From Nonomuraea angiospora (GTDB taxonomy: Bacteria > Actinomycetota > Actinomycetes > Streptosporangiales > Streptosporangiaceae), in assembly GCF_014873145.1 (NCBI RefSeq), contig NZ_JADBEK010000001.1:868001-932000 (forward strand): a DNA stretch of 64,000 nt. The letters run 5' to 3'. The notes under the pieces were generated by a model. The model saw only the letters and a list, made by a program, of their open reading frames with translations, had not been told where the DNA came from and did not search any database. This document shows, piece by piece, positions 43,351 through 53,919 of the stretch; position 1 is the first letter of the stretch, and the number at the start of each line of letters is the position of its first letter. The position numbers were made by a program, and so were the translations under genes.

Positions 43351-44135
43351 CTGGCGCTCACTCTGTAGAAGCGGTACGTCAGCAGGACGGCGGCCACGCC
43401 GTACCCGATCTGCGGCGCGGGACCGAATACGGCCAGCCAGCTGCCGATGAGGCGGCCCGCGCCGACGATGGCCAGCCACACCCCGCCCATGGAGAGTGCG
43501 GCCATCGGGACGGGCAGCCGGTTCGACAGGGCCAGGCAGCCCGAGGCGGCGGCGAGTGCGGGCAGCAGCCAGGCGGCGGCCAGCCCGGGCGGTGCGGGCA
43601 GCAGTGGTGAGGCGAGCCCGGCCAGCGCCGCCGACACCGCGAGCACCGCCGTGGCGCGGGTCAGCAGCAGTCGTGGCCCCGACATCGGGGTGGCGGCCAC
43701 CAGCTCGTGGGCGGGATCGACGCGGGCCCCGTAGGCGAGCGCGATGCCCGCCAGCGGCAGCACCGGCGCGACGATCAGGAAAGCGGGCAGGTAGTCGGCC
43801 TGCGCGCGGGCTGCCAGCACCGCGAACGCCAATACCGCCACCACGGCGGCCAGCCAGGACCGGCTCATCGTCGGCGTCGCCGACAGCAGCCTGGCCAGGT
43901 GGTCGGGCACCCCGCCGTGGCGTAGAAGCCGCTCGGCCAGGCTCAGGCGCGGCGTGATCAGCTCGGTTTCCAGCCGCGCCCAGGACTCGTCGAGCCAGTC
44001 CTGGTCGTACGGCACCGCCGCCCGGCAGTCGGCGCAACGGCCGAGATGCGCGTCCACGGACATGGCCAGCGCCGGTTCGAGCGCGCCTTCGAGGTAGCGC
44101 TCGCGGAGGTCGTCAGGGATGTGCCAGCCACTCAT
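43347..44135 (-). CDS. Zinc-finger anti-sigma-like membrane protein
   Basis: 262 aa. The N-terminus (about 1-60) has the ZAS motif H-x3-C-x2-C in DAHLGRCADCRAAV, followed from about residue 95 by six TM helices. A zinc-finger anti-sigma domain on a polytopic membrane anchor, encoded directly after an ECF sigma gene with ATGA overlap, strongly suggests that it holds the sigma factor at the membrane. The overlap with the ATPase gene suggests that the transporter state or its substrate is the signal. Confidence 0.8.
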   Translation of the reverse strand: MSGWHIPDDLRERYLEGALEPALAMSVDAHLGRCADCRAAVPYDQDWLDESWARLETELITPRLSLAERLLRHGGVPDHLARLLSATPTMSRSWLAAVVAVLAFAVLAARAQADYLPAFLIVAPVLPLAGIALAYGARVDPAHELVAATPMSGPRLLLTRATAVLAVSAALAGLASPLLPAPPGLAAAWLLPALAAASGCLALSNRLPVPMAALSMGGVWLAIVGAGRLIGSWLAVFGPAPQIGYGVAAVLLTYRFYRVSAR

Positions 44136-44704
44136 GACAGCTCCTCGCGCAACCGGGCCCTGGCCCGCATCGCGCGGGTCTTGACCGTGCCTTCCGGAAT
44201 GCCCAGGAGACCGGCGGCCTCCTTGGTGGTGAGACCGTCGAGGACGGTCGCCTCGATGACGGCCCGCAGCTCGGGGGAGAGCCTGGTCAGGGCGGTGCCG
44301 AGGTCGCCATGCTCCACGTTCAGCAGCACCACGTCCTCGGCCGAGGCGACTGGCGAGCTGTCGCCCGGTTCGATGCCGGAGCCGATCCAGCGCGAGCCGC
44401 TGCCACGCAGGGCGGAGATCAGGCGGCGGATGGCGATGGTCCACAACCAGCCGGCCGGGTTGTCGCCGCGGAAGCGGCCCGCCGAGCGCCACACGGCCAG
44501 GAACGTCTCCTGGAGCGCATCGTCGACGATGTCCGTGTCGGCGCAGCGGCGGGCCAGCCGGGCACGCAGCCAGGGGGCGTGCCGCTGATGGAGGAGGCGC
44601 AGGGCGGCGGTGCTCCGCGCGGCGACGGCGGCGACGAGCTCGGCGTCGGTGCTGTCCGCGGTGACGTCGGGGGCTCCGCGCCGCCTGAAGGGAAACGGGC
44701 TCAC
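44132..44704 (-). CDS. ECF-type RNA polymerase sigma factor
   Basis: 190 aa from GTG 44704. Sigma region 2 (LRLLHQRHAPWLRARLARRC ... VDDALQETFLAVWRSAGRF) and region 4 (RLSPELRAVIEATVLDGLTT KEAAGLLGIPEGTVKTRAMR) are standard. A longer frame from 44770 has no conserved residues. It is the first gene of the five-gene overlapping operon and is presumably autoregulated together with the anti-sigma-like protein. Confidence 0.9.
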   Translation of the reverse strand: MSPFPFRRRGAPDVTADSTDAELVAAVAARSTAALRLLHQRHAPWLRARLARRCADTDIVDDALQETFLAVWRSAGRFRGDNPAGWLWTIAIRRLISALRGSGSRWIGSGIEPGDSSPVASAEDVVLLNVEHGDLGTALTRLSPELRAVIEATVLDGLTTKEAAGLLGIPEGTVKTRAMRARARLREELS

Positions 44705-44786
44705 GGTGTATCTATCGCACAGCCCGCATGGGCCGGTTCTCACGGTGCCGGCAACCGGAGCCGCCGGCACGGCGCTTCGGGGGACG

Positions 44787-45974
44787 CTACCAGGTGACCG
44801 GCAGGGCGGCCACGCCGTAGATGGCGGCTCGCGGTCGCAGCGGCACCTCCTCGGCGGGTACGGCCAGCCGCAGCGTGGGGAAGCGGCGCAGCAGCGCCGG
44901 GTAGGCGAGCCGCATCTCCAGCCGGGCCAACTGCTGGCCCAGGCACTGGTGGATGCCGTGGCTGAAGCCCAGCTGCTGGGTGGCCTGGCGGGTGACGTCG
45001 AAGTGGTCGGGGGCCGGGAAGCGGCTGGGGTCGCGGTTGACGACCGGGAGACAGATCGTCACGGTCTGGCCGGCTTTGATCGTCTGTCCGGCGAGGGGCA
45101 CGTCGGCCCTGGCGACCCGGATCGGCCCGATGTGCGTGACGCTGAGGTAGCGCATCAGCTCCTCGACCGCGCTCTCGGCGACGCCGGGATCGGTGCGTAC
45201 GAGGTCCGCCTGCTCGGGGTGGCACAGCAGCAGGAACGTGCCCAGGCCGAGCATGTTCGCGGTGGTCTCGTGTCCGGCGGTCAGCAGCAGCGTGGCGACG
45301 CCGGTGAGCTCCTCGTGGTCGAGCTCGCCGCCGGTGGCCAGCTCGCTGAGCAGGTCCTGGCCGGGCTCGGCGCGCTTGCGTCCGACCAGCTCGGACAGGT
45401 AGCCCATCAGCTCGCCGGCGGCGGCGCCCCGCTGTTCGACGGTGTTGTCGAGGTTCACGGCCCGCGCGGTGGTGTCCTGGAAGCGTGAACGCTCGTCGTA
45501 CGGCACGCCGAGCAGCTCGCAGATCACCAGCGACGGGATCGGCAGCGCGAACGTCTTGACCAGGTCCGCGGGCGCGCCCCCGCGGGCCATCTCGTCGAGC
45601 TGGCCGTCGATGACCTCCTGGATCCTGGGCTCCAGCTTTCGCATCTTGCGCATGCTGAAGTGCCCGGTCAGCAGCTTGCGGTAGCGGGAGTGCTCGGGGT
45701 CGTCCATCGCGATGAAGAAGCCCGGCGGGATCACCAGGTCCGTCAGCCCCTCGGGCGGCGCCAGCTCTTTGATCGGCGGGGCGGCGCCCTGCTGGGTGTT
45801 GCTGAAGCGGGGGTCGTCGAGCACCGCGCGCGCCTCGGCGTAGCCGGTGACCAGCCAGCCGAGCCGTCCGTCGGCGTAGGTCATCGGGTGCAGCGATCCG
45901 GGGAGCTCTTTCAGGAGGGCAGGCGGCTGGAACGGGTCCTCCCGCTCGACCGGCAGCGCCTTGAGGGTTTCCAT
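44787..45974 (-). CDS. Cytochrome P450
   Basis: 395 aa from ATG 45974. I-helix AGHETTAN, the K-helix ExxR in VEELMRYL, the VNRDPSRFPAPDHFDVTR meander and heme ligand loop LGFSHGIHQCLGQQLARLE are all present; a bacterial class I CYP of the CYP105/107 type. It needs a ferredoxin, none of which is adjacent. It diverges from a TetR gene with 74 bases between starts, so TetR probably controls it. The substrate is unknown. Confidence 0.93.
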   Translation of the reverse strand: METLKALPVEREDPFQPPALLKELPGSLHPMTYADGRLGWLVTGYAEARAVLDDPRFSNTQQGAAPPIKELAPPEGLTDLVIPPGFFIAMDDPEHSRYRKLLTGHFSMRKMRKLEPRIQEVIDGQLDEMARGGAPADLVKTFALPIPSLVICELLGVPYDERSRFQDTTARAVNLDNTVEQRGAAAGELMGYLSELVGRKRAEPGQDLLSELATGGELDHEELTGVATLLLTAGHETTANMLGLGTFLLLCHPEQADLVRTDPGVAESAVEELMRYLSVTHIGPIRVARADVPLAGQTIKAGQTVTICLPVVNRDPSRFPAPDHFDVTRQATQQLGFSHGIHQCLGQQLARLEMRLAYPALLRRFPTLRLAVPAEEVPLRPRAAIYGVAALPVTW

Positions 45975-46048
45975 GCCTCCCAGAAAAGCGCACAGACTGC
46001 GAAATTGCAACCTCTGCATAAACGCAAGATGTGCGGTAAGCTGGCGAC

Positions 46049-46657
46049 GTGGAAGGTCACCGCGAACGCAAGAAGGCCCGCACCCGCCGCGCGCTGCTGG
46101 AGGCCGCGGTGCGGCTGTTCGGCGAGCAAGGCTACGAGCAGACCACCATCGCCGAGATCGCCGCGGCGGCCGACGTGGCGCCCAGGACCTTCTTCGCGTA
46201 CTTCGCCAGCAAGGAGGATGTGCTCTTCCTGCAAGCCGACGATCGCTGGCAGGTCATGCTCGACGTGATCGCCGGGCGCGAACCGGGGGAGCCCCTGGGG
46301 GATCTGCTGAGCCGGATGTTCGAGGCCCTGGTGCGCAGCCTGGCCGAGGACGACGAGCTGGACTTCTCGCTGTCGCCGCTGCGGACGCGGCTGGTGTTCA
46401 CCGAGCCCGCGCTGCGGGCACGCGGGCTGACGCTCATCCTCGAGGGGCAGCCCCTGCTGGCCAAGGCCCTGTGCGAGGTCTACCCTGAGCTGGATCCCGT
46501 GGCGGCAGGCGCGGCCGTCGGCAGCTTCATGGGTGCACTGGCCGTGGCGGGGATCGTCGCCCAGCAGCAGGGCGGCTCCAACGAGGACGTCCTGGCCGCC
46601 GGGCGGCGGGGGATCGAGATCGCGGTCAACGGGCTGTCGGGCCTCGACGGCTCCTGA
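46049..46657 (+). CDS. TetR-family transcriptional regulator
   Basis: 202 aa from GTG 46049. [23 protein letters not shown] (about 33-52) is followed by a TetR_C_17-type effector region ([20 protein letters not shown]). TAAGCT at 46037-46042 could be the -10 of a leaderless message since no Shine-Dalgarno precedes the GTG. It likely represses the divergent P450. Confidence 0.9.
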   Translation: MEGHRERKKARTRRALLEAAVRLFGEQGYEQTTIAEIAAAADVAPRTFFAYFASKEDVLFLQADDRWQVMLDVIAGREPGEPLGDLLSRMFEALVRSLAEDDELDFSLSPLRTRLVFTEPALRARGLTLILEGQPLLAKALCEVYPELDPVAAGAAVGSFMGALAVAGIVAQQQGGSNEDVLAAGRRGIEIAVNGLSGLDGS

Positions 46658-46684
46658 CGCGCGGCGCCCGCGACCGCCGGAGGT

Positions 46685-47104
46685 TCACCGCCGGCGTCGC
46701 ATGGACAGGGCCTGCCGCCAGTGCTCTGCCGCCTGGCCCATGTCGTGGCCGAGGAGTTCGAAGAACTGGGTGGTGGTACGGAGCCGATCGCCGGTGGGCG
46801 TGTCGGCGCCGAAGATGCCGACGCCGTGTCGCGTGGTGTCGGCCCAGATCGCTATCGACCTGGCACTGGCCGCCCACGTGTGGTACCAGACGTCCACGTC
46901 GACGAAGTAGCGCACCCGGCGCGCCTCCCGCTCCCGGGCGAGCATCTGCCGCTGCTCCAGCCATTTGACGGCATTGGAGATCGTCGCCGGACTGACCTGG
47001 AGCTGCTGGGCGAGCTCCGTGGCGGTCAGGCTGCCGCTCTCGCTGAGGAACAGCGCGGCGAACACCCTGGCCGTCATCGGCGCCATCCCGCCCTCGACCA
47101 TCAT
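46685..47104 (-). CDS. GbsR/MarR-type regulator, probably 5'-truncated
   Basis: 139 aa from ATG 47104. The GbsR-like wHTH (GGMAPMTARVFAALFLSESG, LTATELAQQLQVSPATISNA, KWLEQRQMLARERE) is complete, but relatives have about 20 more residues, and here the same frame continues upstream as QFVAMMVEGG before a TAG. The first helix is thus lost or reduced. The C-terminal ASARSIAIWADTTRHGVGIF is family-typical. Possible loss of dimer contacts. Confidence 0.7.
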   Translation of the reverse strand: MMVEGGMAPMTARVFAALFLSESGSLTATELAQQLQVSPATISNAVKWLEQRQMLAREREARRVRYFVDVDVWYHTWAASARSIAIWADTTRHGVGIFGADTPTGDRLRTTTQFFELLGHDMGQAAEHWRQALSMRRRR

Positions 47105-47219
47105 GGCGACGAACTGCTACCTGGCAGGCCTGCCCGTAACCGCCGCCAAGGCTGACCAGCCCCGGCCGCACAACACGAAGACGGACTGGGAATGCGCCCT
47201 GGCCGCCGGGTGAGCGGAT

Positions 47220-48314
47220 TCACGGGGCCGGTTCGCCGGCGCGGTGGGTGATCGCCAGAATCGCCATGTCGTCATCGCGCGGACCGCCGGCCCAGCGCTC
47301 GACATCGCGCACCAGCACGTCGATCACCTCCTCCGGATGCCGGAACGGGCCTCGGCCGCCGAGCCGGCTTTCCGGGTCGTAGAACGCCCCGGAACGGCTC
47401 CGGGCCTCCGTCACCCCATCGGTGACGAGCAGGAGCGTGCTCCCGGTGGGGAAGGGCCAGTGGTCGGGCCGGGCCCGCGGTACGCCCAGGCGGCTCATGC
47501 CCAGGGGAAGACTCGGCTCCGCGGGATCCAGACACGACACCGTGTCACCCTGAAGGAGGAAGGGCGAGGGGTGGCCGCAGTTCAGCAGGAGCACCCGGTC
47601 CGCGTCCGGTGTGATCTCGCCGAGCACCGCGGTGACGAACCCCTCCATCCGTACGCTTTCCTCCCGCGAGGAGGCTTCCTTGATCAGTGCGCGCTCCATG
47701 CGCTCGGCCAGCACCACGAGGTCGGCTTCCTGCTCTGCCGCCTCCCGGAACGTGCCCAGCAGGACGGCCACCGTGCCGACCGCGTCCAGGCCCTTGCCTC
47801 GCACATCCGCGATCAGCAATCTGGTGCCGTACGGCGTGTCCTGGACGGCGTAGGCGTCTCCACCGATCAGGGCCTCGATCTGCGCGGCCTTGTAAACCGC
47901 GGCGATGGCCAGCGGCCCTACCTGTGCCGGAGGTGCGGGCAGCACGGCGCGCTGGACGGCCTCGGCGACGGAACGCACCACTTGCAGCCGGTGGCTGTGG
48001 CCGGCGACCACGCGGTTCACCCCGAGGCCCACGAGCGCGGTGAACACCGCGCTGATCAACGAGAGTGTGCCGACGGCATGACCGAAGTAGCCATCCTTGA
48101 TCAACAACACCAGCTGGACCAGGACGATGGCCGCCGCGACCGCGATCGTGTGCCGCCGCGACAGCAGCGCCCCTGCCACCACGACCGCGGCGCCCAGCAT
48201 GTAGTCGCCCCAGTAGTAGCGCGGGGACAGCAGGTTGAAGACGGCGCCGATGACGATCATGGCGGCCGGTATGAAGGAGATGTACCGGGGCCACCTCGTG
48301 GAGAGTGGGTTCAT
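47220..48314 (-). CDS. Membrane-bound PP2C (SpoIIE/RsbU-type) phosphatase
   Basis: 364 aa from ATG 48314 (GTG 48320 possible). Five or so TM helices (about 8-110) precede a cytoplasmic PP2C domain with GGDAYAVQD, IADVRGKGLDAVG, LLNCGHPSP and LVTDGVTEAR metal-site motifs. Such phosphatases act on anti-anti-sigma factors to tune stress sigma activity. It follows the rifampicin-monooxygenase-like gene on the same strand but is separated by 287 bases with a strong palindrome. Confidence 0.87.
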   Translation of the reverse strand: MNPLSTRWPRYISFIPAAMIVIGAVFNLLSPRYYWGDYMLGAAVVVAGALLSRRHTIAVAAAIVLVQLVLLIKDGYFGHAVGTLSLISAVFTALVGLGVNRVVAGHSHRLQVVRSVAEAVQRAVLPAPPAQVGPLAIAAVYKAAQIEALIGGDAYAVQDTPYGTRLLIADVRGKGLDAVGTVAVLLGTFREAAEQEADLVVLAERMERALIKEASSREESVRMEGFVTAVLGEITPDADRVLLLNCGHPSPFLLQGDTVSCLDPAEPSLPLGMSRLGVPRARPDHWPFPTGSTLLLVTDGVTEARSRSGAFYDPESRLGGRGPFRHPEEVIDVLVRDVERWAGGPRDDDMAILAITHRAGEPAP

Positions 48315-48462
48315 CCGCACCCCGATCCGCAGCCGGTCGACCTGTGCTCGACGAGCAGGGGCACGGCCGCGTGACGTCCTCTGGTGGTCGTCGCACGCCG
48401 TTCCCGCAGGTGCCGGAGCTGATCCTTTTCTAGTGAATGTTGAATCGCCTGTCGAGGCGACA

Positions 48463-48482
48463 CTCCCAGGGCGCCCTGGGAG
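48463..48482. terminator. 20-bp perfect palindrome, possible terminator
   Basis: CTCCCAGGGCGCCCTGGGAG with no loop lies 120 bases beyond the monooxygenase stop, in a gap with further small dyads (TGAGATCTCA near 48510-48520). It could end that transcript or be an operator for the PP2C gene. Confidence 0.4.
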
Positions 48483-48601
48483 CGGGCTCCTCGGGATCGG
48501 TGATCTCGCGGTGAGATCTCATGGTGAGATGGGCCGCTCGGTCACCGCCGCCTCCCTCAAGTCGCCGCCATGATCTCCACCCGAGACAGGCGTGTTCGCC
48601 T

Positions 48602-50240
<1,639 letters not shown>

Positions 50241-50400
50241 GGGTCTCACCTCCTCGGGCGGTGTCACGGTCAACCGCAAGTTACAAGCCCGAGCATCATG
50301 CCGTCCACTCATTTCCCAACCACGTGATCGGGGGCGCGCCAATCCGTCATGGTCACCGACGGGAACGAGTGCTGTGGCGGCTGCTGTACGAAACAGTCGC

Positions 50401-51021
50401 CTATTCGAACGGGGAGGTGTCTCCCGTGCCCCGGCGGAGAATCTCGGGCTCCTCTTGCGAGAAGTCGATGACGGTCGTCGGGGTGGCGCCGCATTCGCCG
50501 GAGTCGATGACCGCGTCCAGCACGTGGTCGAGCCGTTCCTTGATCTCCCAGCCCTGCGTCGCGGGTTCGGTCTCGTCGGGCAGCAGCAGGGTGCTGGACA
50601 CCAGTGGTTCGCCGAGTTCGGCCAGCAGTGCCTGGGTGACGAGGTGATCAGGGATGCGGACGCCGACCGTCTTCTTCCGGGGGTGCAGCAGCCGCCGGGG
50701 GACCTCCTTGGTGGCGGGCAGGATGAACGTGTAACCGCCGGGAGTCGCCGCCTTGACCTGGCGGAACAGCGCGTTGCTCAGGTGTACGAACTGTCCGAAC
50801 TGGGCGAAGTCCCGGCATACGAGGGTGAAGTGGTGGTCGCTGCCGAGGCCGCGGATCTCCCTGATCCGGTCGAGGCCCTCCTTGTTGCCCGGTCGGCATC
50901 CCAGGGCGTAGCAGGAGTCGGTGGGGTAGGCGATGAGCCCGTCCGCCCGCAGGATCTCGGCGATCTGGCTGATCAGGCGAGGCTGGGGGTTGTCCGGGTG
51001 AAGATCGAAGTATCTGGCCAC
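50401..51021 (-). CDS. Sua5/YciO/YrdC-family protein
   Basis: 206 aa from GTG 51021, preceded by AGGA; matches the YciO start ARYFDLHPDNPQPRLISQIA. The nucleotide/carbonate-binding pocket is shown by GLIAYPTDSCYALGC, KEGLDRIREIRGL, HHFTLVCRDF and TVGVRIPDH. YciO is related to TsaC/Sua5, which makes threonylcarbamoyl-AMP for tRNA t6A, but lacks its C-terminal domain and may have another role. No operon partner. Confidence 0.87.
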   Translation of the reverse strand: MARYFDLHPDNPQPRLISQIAEILRADGLIAYPTDSCYALGCRPGNKEGLDRIREIRGLGSDHHFTLVCRDFAQFGQFVHLSNALFRQVKAATPGGYTFILPATKEVPRRLLHPRKKTVGVRIPDHLVTQALLAELGEPLVSSTLLLPDETEPATQGWEIKERLDHVLDAVIDSGECGATPTTVIDFSQEEPEILRRGTGDTSPFE

Positions 51022-51240
51022 GCCTGGGATCCTAGGGGGGTCCGGCACCCTGGCATGACAGGCGCCCCCCGGGCGCTACAGTCTCGCCGCCCGGCGGCGC
51101 CTCCCTGAGCCCGCACCAAGGCTCCCGTGGTTGACGTCGGCGAACGGGGCCAAGTTCACCACCTCCGAGGCGGGTTGACGTGGGTTTCCCCGCGTTGCCG
51201 TTGGTTGCGGCCATCGCCTGTCGACACCCCTGGACCGTGA

Positions 51241-52464
51241 TCAACCGGGCCGGTTGCCCGTCGGAATCACGATCTTGGTTTGTGCCCCCTTGGTGAGGTA
51301 GTACGTGGTCCACTTCTTGACCATCTCGTCGAGGAGCCAGGCGGCGGCGGGCACCAGCGGCAGCCCGATCACACCCTCCCGGAACTGCACCAGCAACGGC
51401 CAGGCGGTCTTGACCACCGGGTCCCACAGCGGCTCGCGTCGGATGCCGTTCCAGTCGGCCACCTGGTTGCCGGTGAGGTACCGGGCGAACGCGTTGACGA
51501 GAGACTTGTCGATGCCGCCGGGGCTGGTCAGCTCCGCGAGCATGTCCCGCAGGATGGCGTTGAGTTCCACCCCCTCCGGGGTCGGTCCCATGTTCCTGGG
51601 CAGGACCAGGTCCGACTGGGCGTAGGAGGAGTCCCAGGTGGCGGGGAGGAACTCGTCCCTGATGCCGAGCATGTGCCCGAGCATCTGCACCGAGTGCAGG
51701 TACCCCGCGGCCTCGGTGGGGGAGATGCGCACCTTCCACTCCCGCATCCCGCGCATGGAGTAGGTCGCCAGGGTGTGCCACGTGACGAGCATGTCCTCCT
51801 GGCTGATCGGGATGGGGCCGGACCAGTGGGGAGACGACTTCAGCAGGTGCCGCACCGCCGCGTGCACCAGCCGGGTCTTCACAGCCTCGACGACGGCCGT
51901 GCCGCCGGCCCCCCAGGCGTTCTGGGGTCTGACCGCGTACGCCAGGATGTTCGTCTTGGCGATCCGGTCTTTCAGATCCGCGCCGCCCGCCGAGTAGTAG
52001 ACAGCGCGTGCCTCCTTGGGGATGGCGGTGGCCAGCATCCCGGCGCCGACAATGGTGAGGACGACGATGTAGTTCCCCTTGAGCGCGTGGAACCGGGCCC
52101 CGGCGTCCAGCATGGCGGGGTCGGCCCACGACGGGAGCTGACGCGCCTGCTCGATGAAGGCCCGCAGATCCTCCGGAAGTCCCGCGGGCAGGGGCTGGTC
52201 GTTGCGGTTCCAGTCGTACAGCAGCCGGTTGACCTCCGGTATGACGCCGCGATCGAACAGTGAGGCGAGGAGCGGATCGGCCACGTCGTCCCACACCCAT
52301 CGGGGGTCGGCGCCGCTGCCGGAACCCGCGATCGAACCACTGGCCGGCCAGGTCCAGCCATCGGACAGGGAGTCCGCCTGGGCCGGGGAGATCATTCCTA
52401 ACGCGCCGAGCGCTCCCATGGCGGTGCCCGAGATCAGCACCTCGCGCCTGCTCAACTCTGCCAT
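51241..52464 (-). CDS. Tat-exported MpaB/Lcp-like oxygenase (DUF2236)
   Basis: 407 aa from ATG 52464, with AAGGAG about nine bases upstream. SRREVLISG plus hydrophobic stretch and AQA is a Tat signal, ending near residue 29. The DUF2236 core (RFHALKGNYIVVLTIVGAGM, KTRLVHAAVRHLLKSS, SQEDMLVTWHTLATYSMRGM) is that of Lcp, a heme b rubber dioxygenase; the RxxHxxVRH-like helix is where Lcp ligands its heme. Rubber or another polyisoprenoid may be the substrate. A divergent TetR gene is the likely regulator. Confidence 0.8.
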   Translation of the reverse strand: MAELSRREVLISGTAMGALGALGMISPAQADSLSDGWTWPASGSIAGSGSGADPRWVWDDVADPLLASLFDRGVIPEVNRLLYDWNRNDQPLPAGLPEDLRAFIEQARQLPSWADPAMLDAGARFHALKGNYIVVLTIVGAGMLATAIPKEARAVYYSAGGADLKDRIAKTNILAYAVRPQNAWGAGGTAVVEAVKTRLVHAAVRHLLKSSPHWSGPIPISQEDMLVTWHTLATYSMRGMREWKVRISPTEAAGYLHSVQMLGHMLGIRDEFLPATWDSSYAQSDLVLPRNMGPTPEGVELNAILRDMLAELTSPGGIDKSLVNAFARYLTGNQVADWNGIRREPLWDPVVKTAWPLLVQFREGVIGLPLVPAAAWLLDEMVKKWTTYYLTKGAQTKIVIPTGNRPG

Positions 52465-52516
52465 GCTCTGCACTCCTTCGAGGTGGGGGGTCCTGCTCCG
52501 GGCATGCGAGAAATGG

Positions 52517-52553
52517 ATGATACTGAGAAACAAATCATGAGTCTGTGTATCAT
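52517..52553. promoter_or_regulatory. TetR operator candidate, inverted half-sites
   Basis: ATGATAC (52517-52523) and GTATCAT (52547-52553) are inverted with 23 bases between, and the similarity extends as TGATACNNAGA on both sides. It lies between the divergent Lcp-like and TetR starts. Confidence 0.5.
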
Positions 52554-52620
52554 CATCAGAGCACAGTGTGACGGGCATCACAAGACCGCGTTTGAGGCAG
52601 AATCCCTACAGGAGGTGATC

Positions 52621-53301
52621 GTGGAATCGGTGCTGTCCGGATTCATGGCGTTGTCGGACTCGGATTCGTTGCTTCAGCGCGCCTATTCCGATGCCGTCGA
52701 GCGCGTCGACGACAGTGACACGCTACGGACGCGCATCCTTGACGCGGCGTACGAGCAGTTCTGCCGGATGGGCATCAGGCGCTCCACCATGGAGGACGTC
52801 GCCCGGTTGGCGAAGGTGTCCCGGATCACGGTGTACCGGCGGTTCGACACAAAGGACACGCTGATCGAACACGTGGTGCGCCGCGAGTTCCGCCGCTATT
52901 TCGACCGGTTCCTCATCGACATCGAACAAGCCGGCACCGCTGCCGACAGGGTGGTGCTGGGCTTCGTGAGCTCGTTGCGGGCAATTCGCGGTAACCCGCT
53001 GATCGGCGGACTCATCGCCACGGAACCGGACCTGCTGGTCCCCTCCATGACGGCTGACGGGGGGCAGACCCTCGCCACCGTGCGGCATTTCGTCGCGGGC
53101 CAGCTCCGCAGCGAGCAGCGCGCGGGGAACGTGTCGAGCAGCCTTGACGTCGACCTCGTGGCCGAGATGATGGTGCGGATCTCGGCCTCTTTCCTGACGA
53201 TCCCCAGTGCCATCATCAATCTGGATGACGACGAGCAACTGGCCGCGGTGGCCCGGCGGTTCCTCGTGCCCATGCTTGAGCCATTCGCCGGCGAGCGATG
53301 A
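52621..53301 (+). CDS. TetR-family transcriptional regulator
   Basis: 226 aa from GTG 52621, fixed by AGGAGG six bases upstream; a longer frame from 52483 would run through the operator. HTH STMEDVARLAKVSRITVYRR FDTKDTLIEHVV is strong. Divergent TetR genes beside lcp are known from rubber degraders (LcpR), and this one likely represses the oxygenase at 51241-52464. Confidence 0.88.
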   Translation: MESVLSGFMALSDSDSLLQRAYSDAVERVDDSDTLRTRILDAAYEQFCRMGIRRSTMEDVARLAKVSRITVYRRFDTKDTLIEHVVRREFRRYFDRFLIDIEQAGTAADRVVLGFVSSLRAIRGNPLIGGLIATEPDLLVPSMTADGGQTLATVRHFVAGQLRSEQRAGNVSSSLDVDLVAEMMVRISASFLTIPSAIINLDDDEQLAAVARRFLVPMLEPFAGER

Positions 53302-53382
53302 CATTTACCCCTGTCGATTCTGGGTTTTTACGTCTCGCTCGACGGCAAAAGCGCTGACGCGGACAACGGAATCCGGGACGTC

Positions 53383-53862
53383 ATGATGAGCATCGACGAC
53401 CCGAAGCAGGAGGAGTACTTCGTCAGCCGGCTGTGGGAGGCCGGGGCCTTCCTCATGGGCCGCAACACCTACGAGATCATGGCCGGATACTGGCCCACCT
53501 CCGACCACCCGTCCGCCAGGGCCATGAACGAGATCCCCAAGGTCGTGTTCTCCCGCACCCTGAAATCGGCCGGCGACTGGCCCGAGACCCGGATCGCCGG
53601 CGGTGACACGGCGGAGGAGATCGCCAAGCTCAAGGCCGAGCCCGGCAAGGACCTCGTCGCCGCCGGCGGCACCGAGTTCATGCACTCCCTGATCAAGCTA
53701 GGCGTGGTCGACGAGTACCGGCTGTGGGTGCTGCCCGCCGCCACGGGCAAGGGCGCGCCGCTGTTCCCCGAGCTGGATCAGCCCGTGAACCTGCGCTTGG
53801 TGAAAAGCACGGCCTTCCCGTCCGGAGTCCTCGAACTGGTGTACGTGCCGGCCGACAGGTGA
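53383..53862 (+). CDS. Dihydrofolate-reductase-family (RibD C-terminal-like) protein, start unclear
   Basis: 159 aa from ATG 53383, but coding potential and homology extend upstream in frame (ILGFYVSLDGKSADADNGIR from about 53317), where relatives begin with a strand of the form KLI-FVSLDG. There is no ATG, GTG or TTG between the TetR stop at 53301 and 53383, only CTG at 53311 and 53320. The body has GRNTYEIMAGYW, VFSRTLKSAGDW and LVAAGGTEFMHSLIKLGVVD, typical of the family. Either a rare CTG start is used or the gene has lost its beginning. Confidence 0.7.
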   Translation: MMSIDDPKQEEYFVSRLWEAGAFLMGRNTYEIMAGYWPTSDHPSARAMNEIPKVVFSRTLKSAGDWPETRIAGGDTAEEIAKLKAEPGKDLVAAGGTEFMHSLIKLGVVDEYRLWVLPAATGKGAPLFPELDQPVNLRLVKSTAFPSGVLELVYVPADR

Positions 53863-53919
53863 GACCCGGCAAGCGACGCACAGTCATCGAGGTCGGATCC
53901 CGTTTGGCGGCTCATCGTG

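Noticed and set aside
50241..50330. Rifamycin-associated element upstream of the monooxygenase leader
   Set aside because: A CTTG/CAAG-containing stretch (CGGGCTTGTAACTTGCGG on the minus strand near 50274-50291) is suggestive, but I could not match it convincingly to the published 19-bp element.
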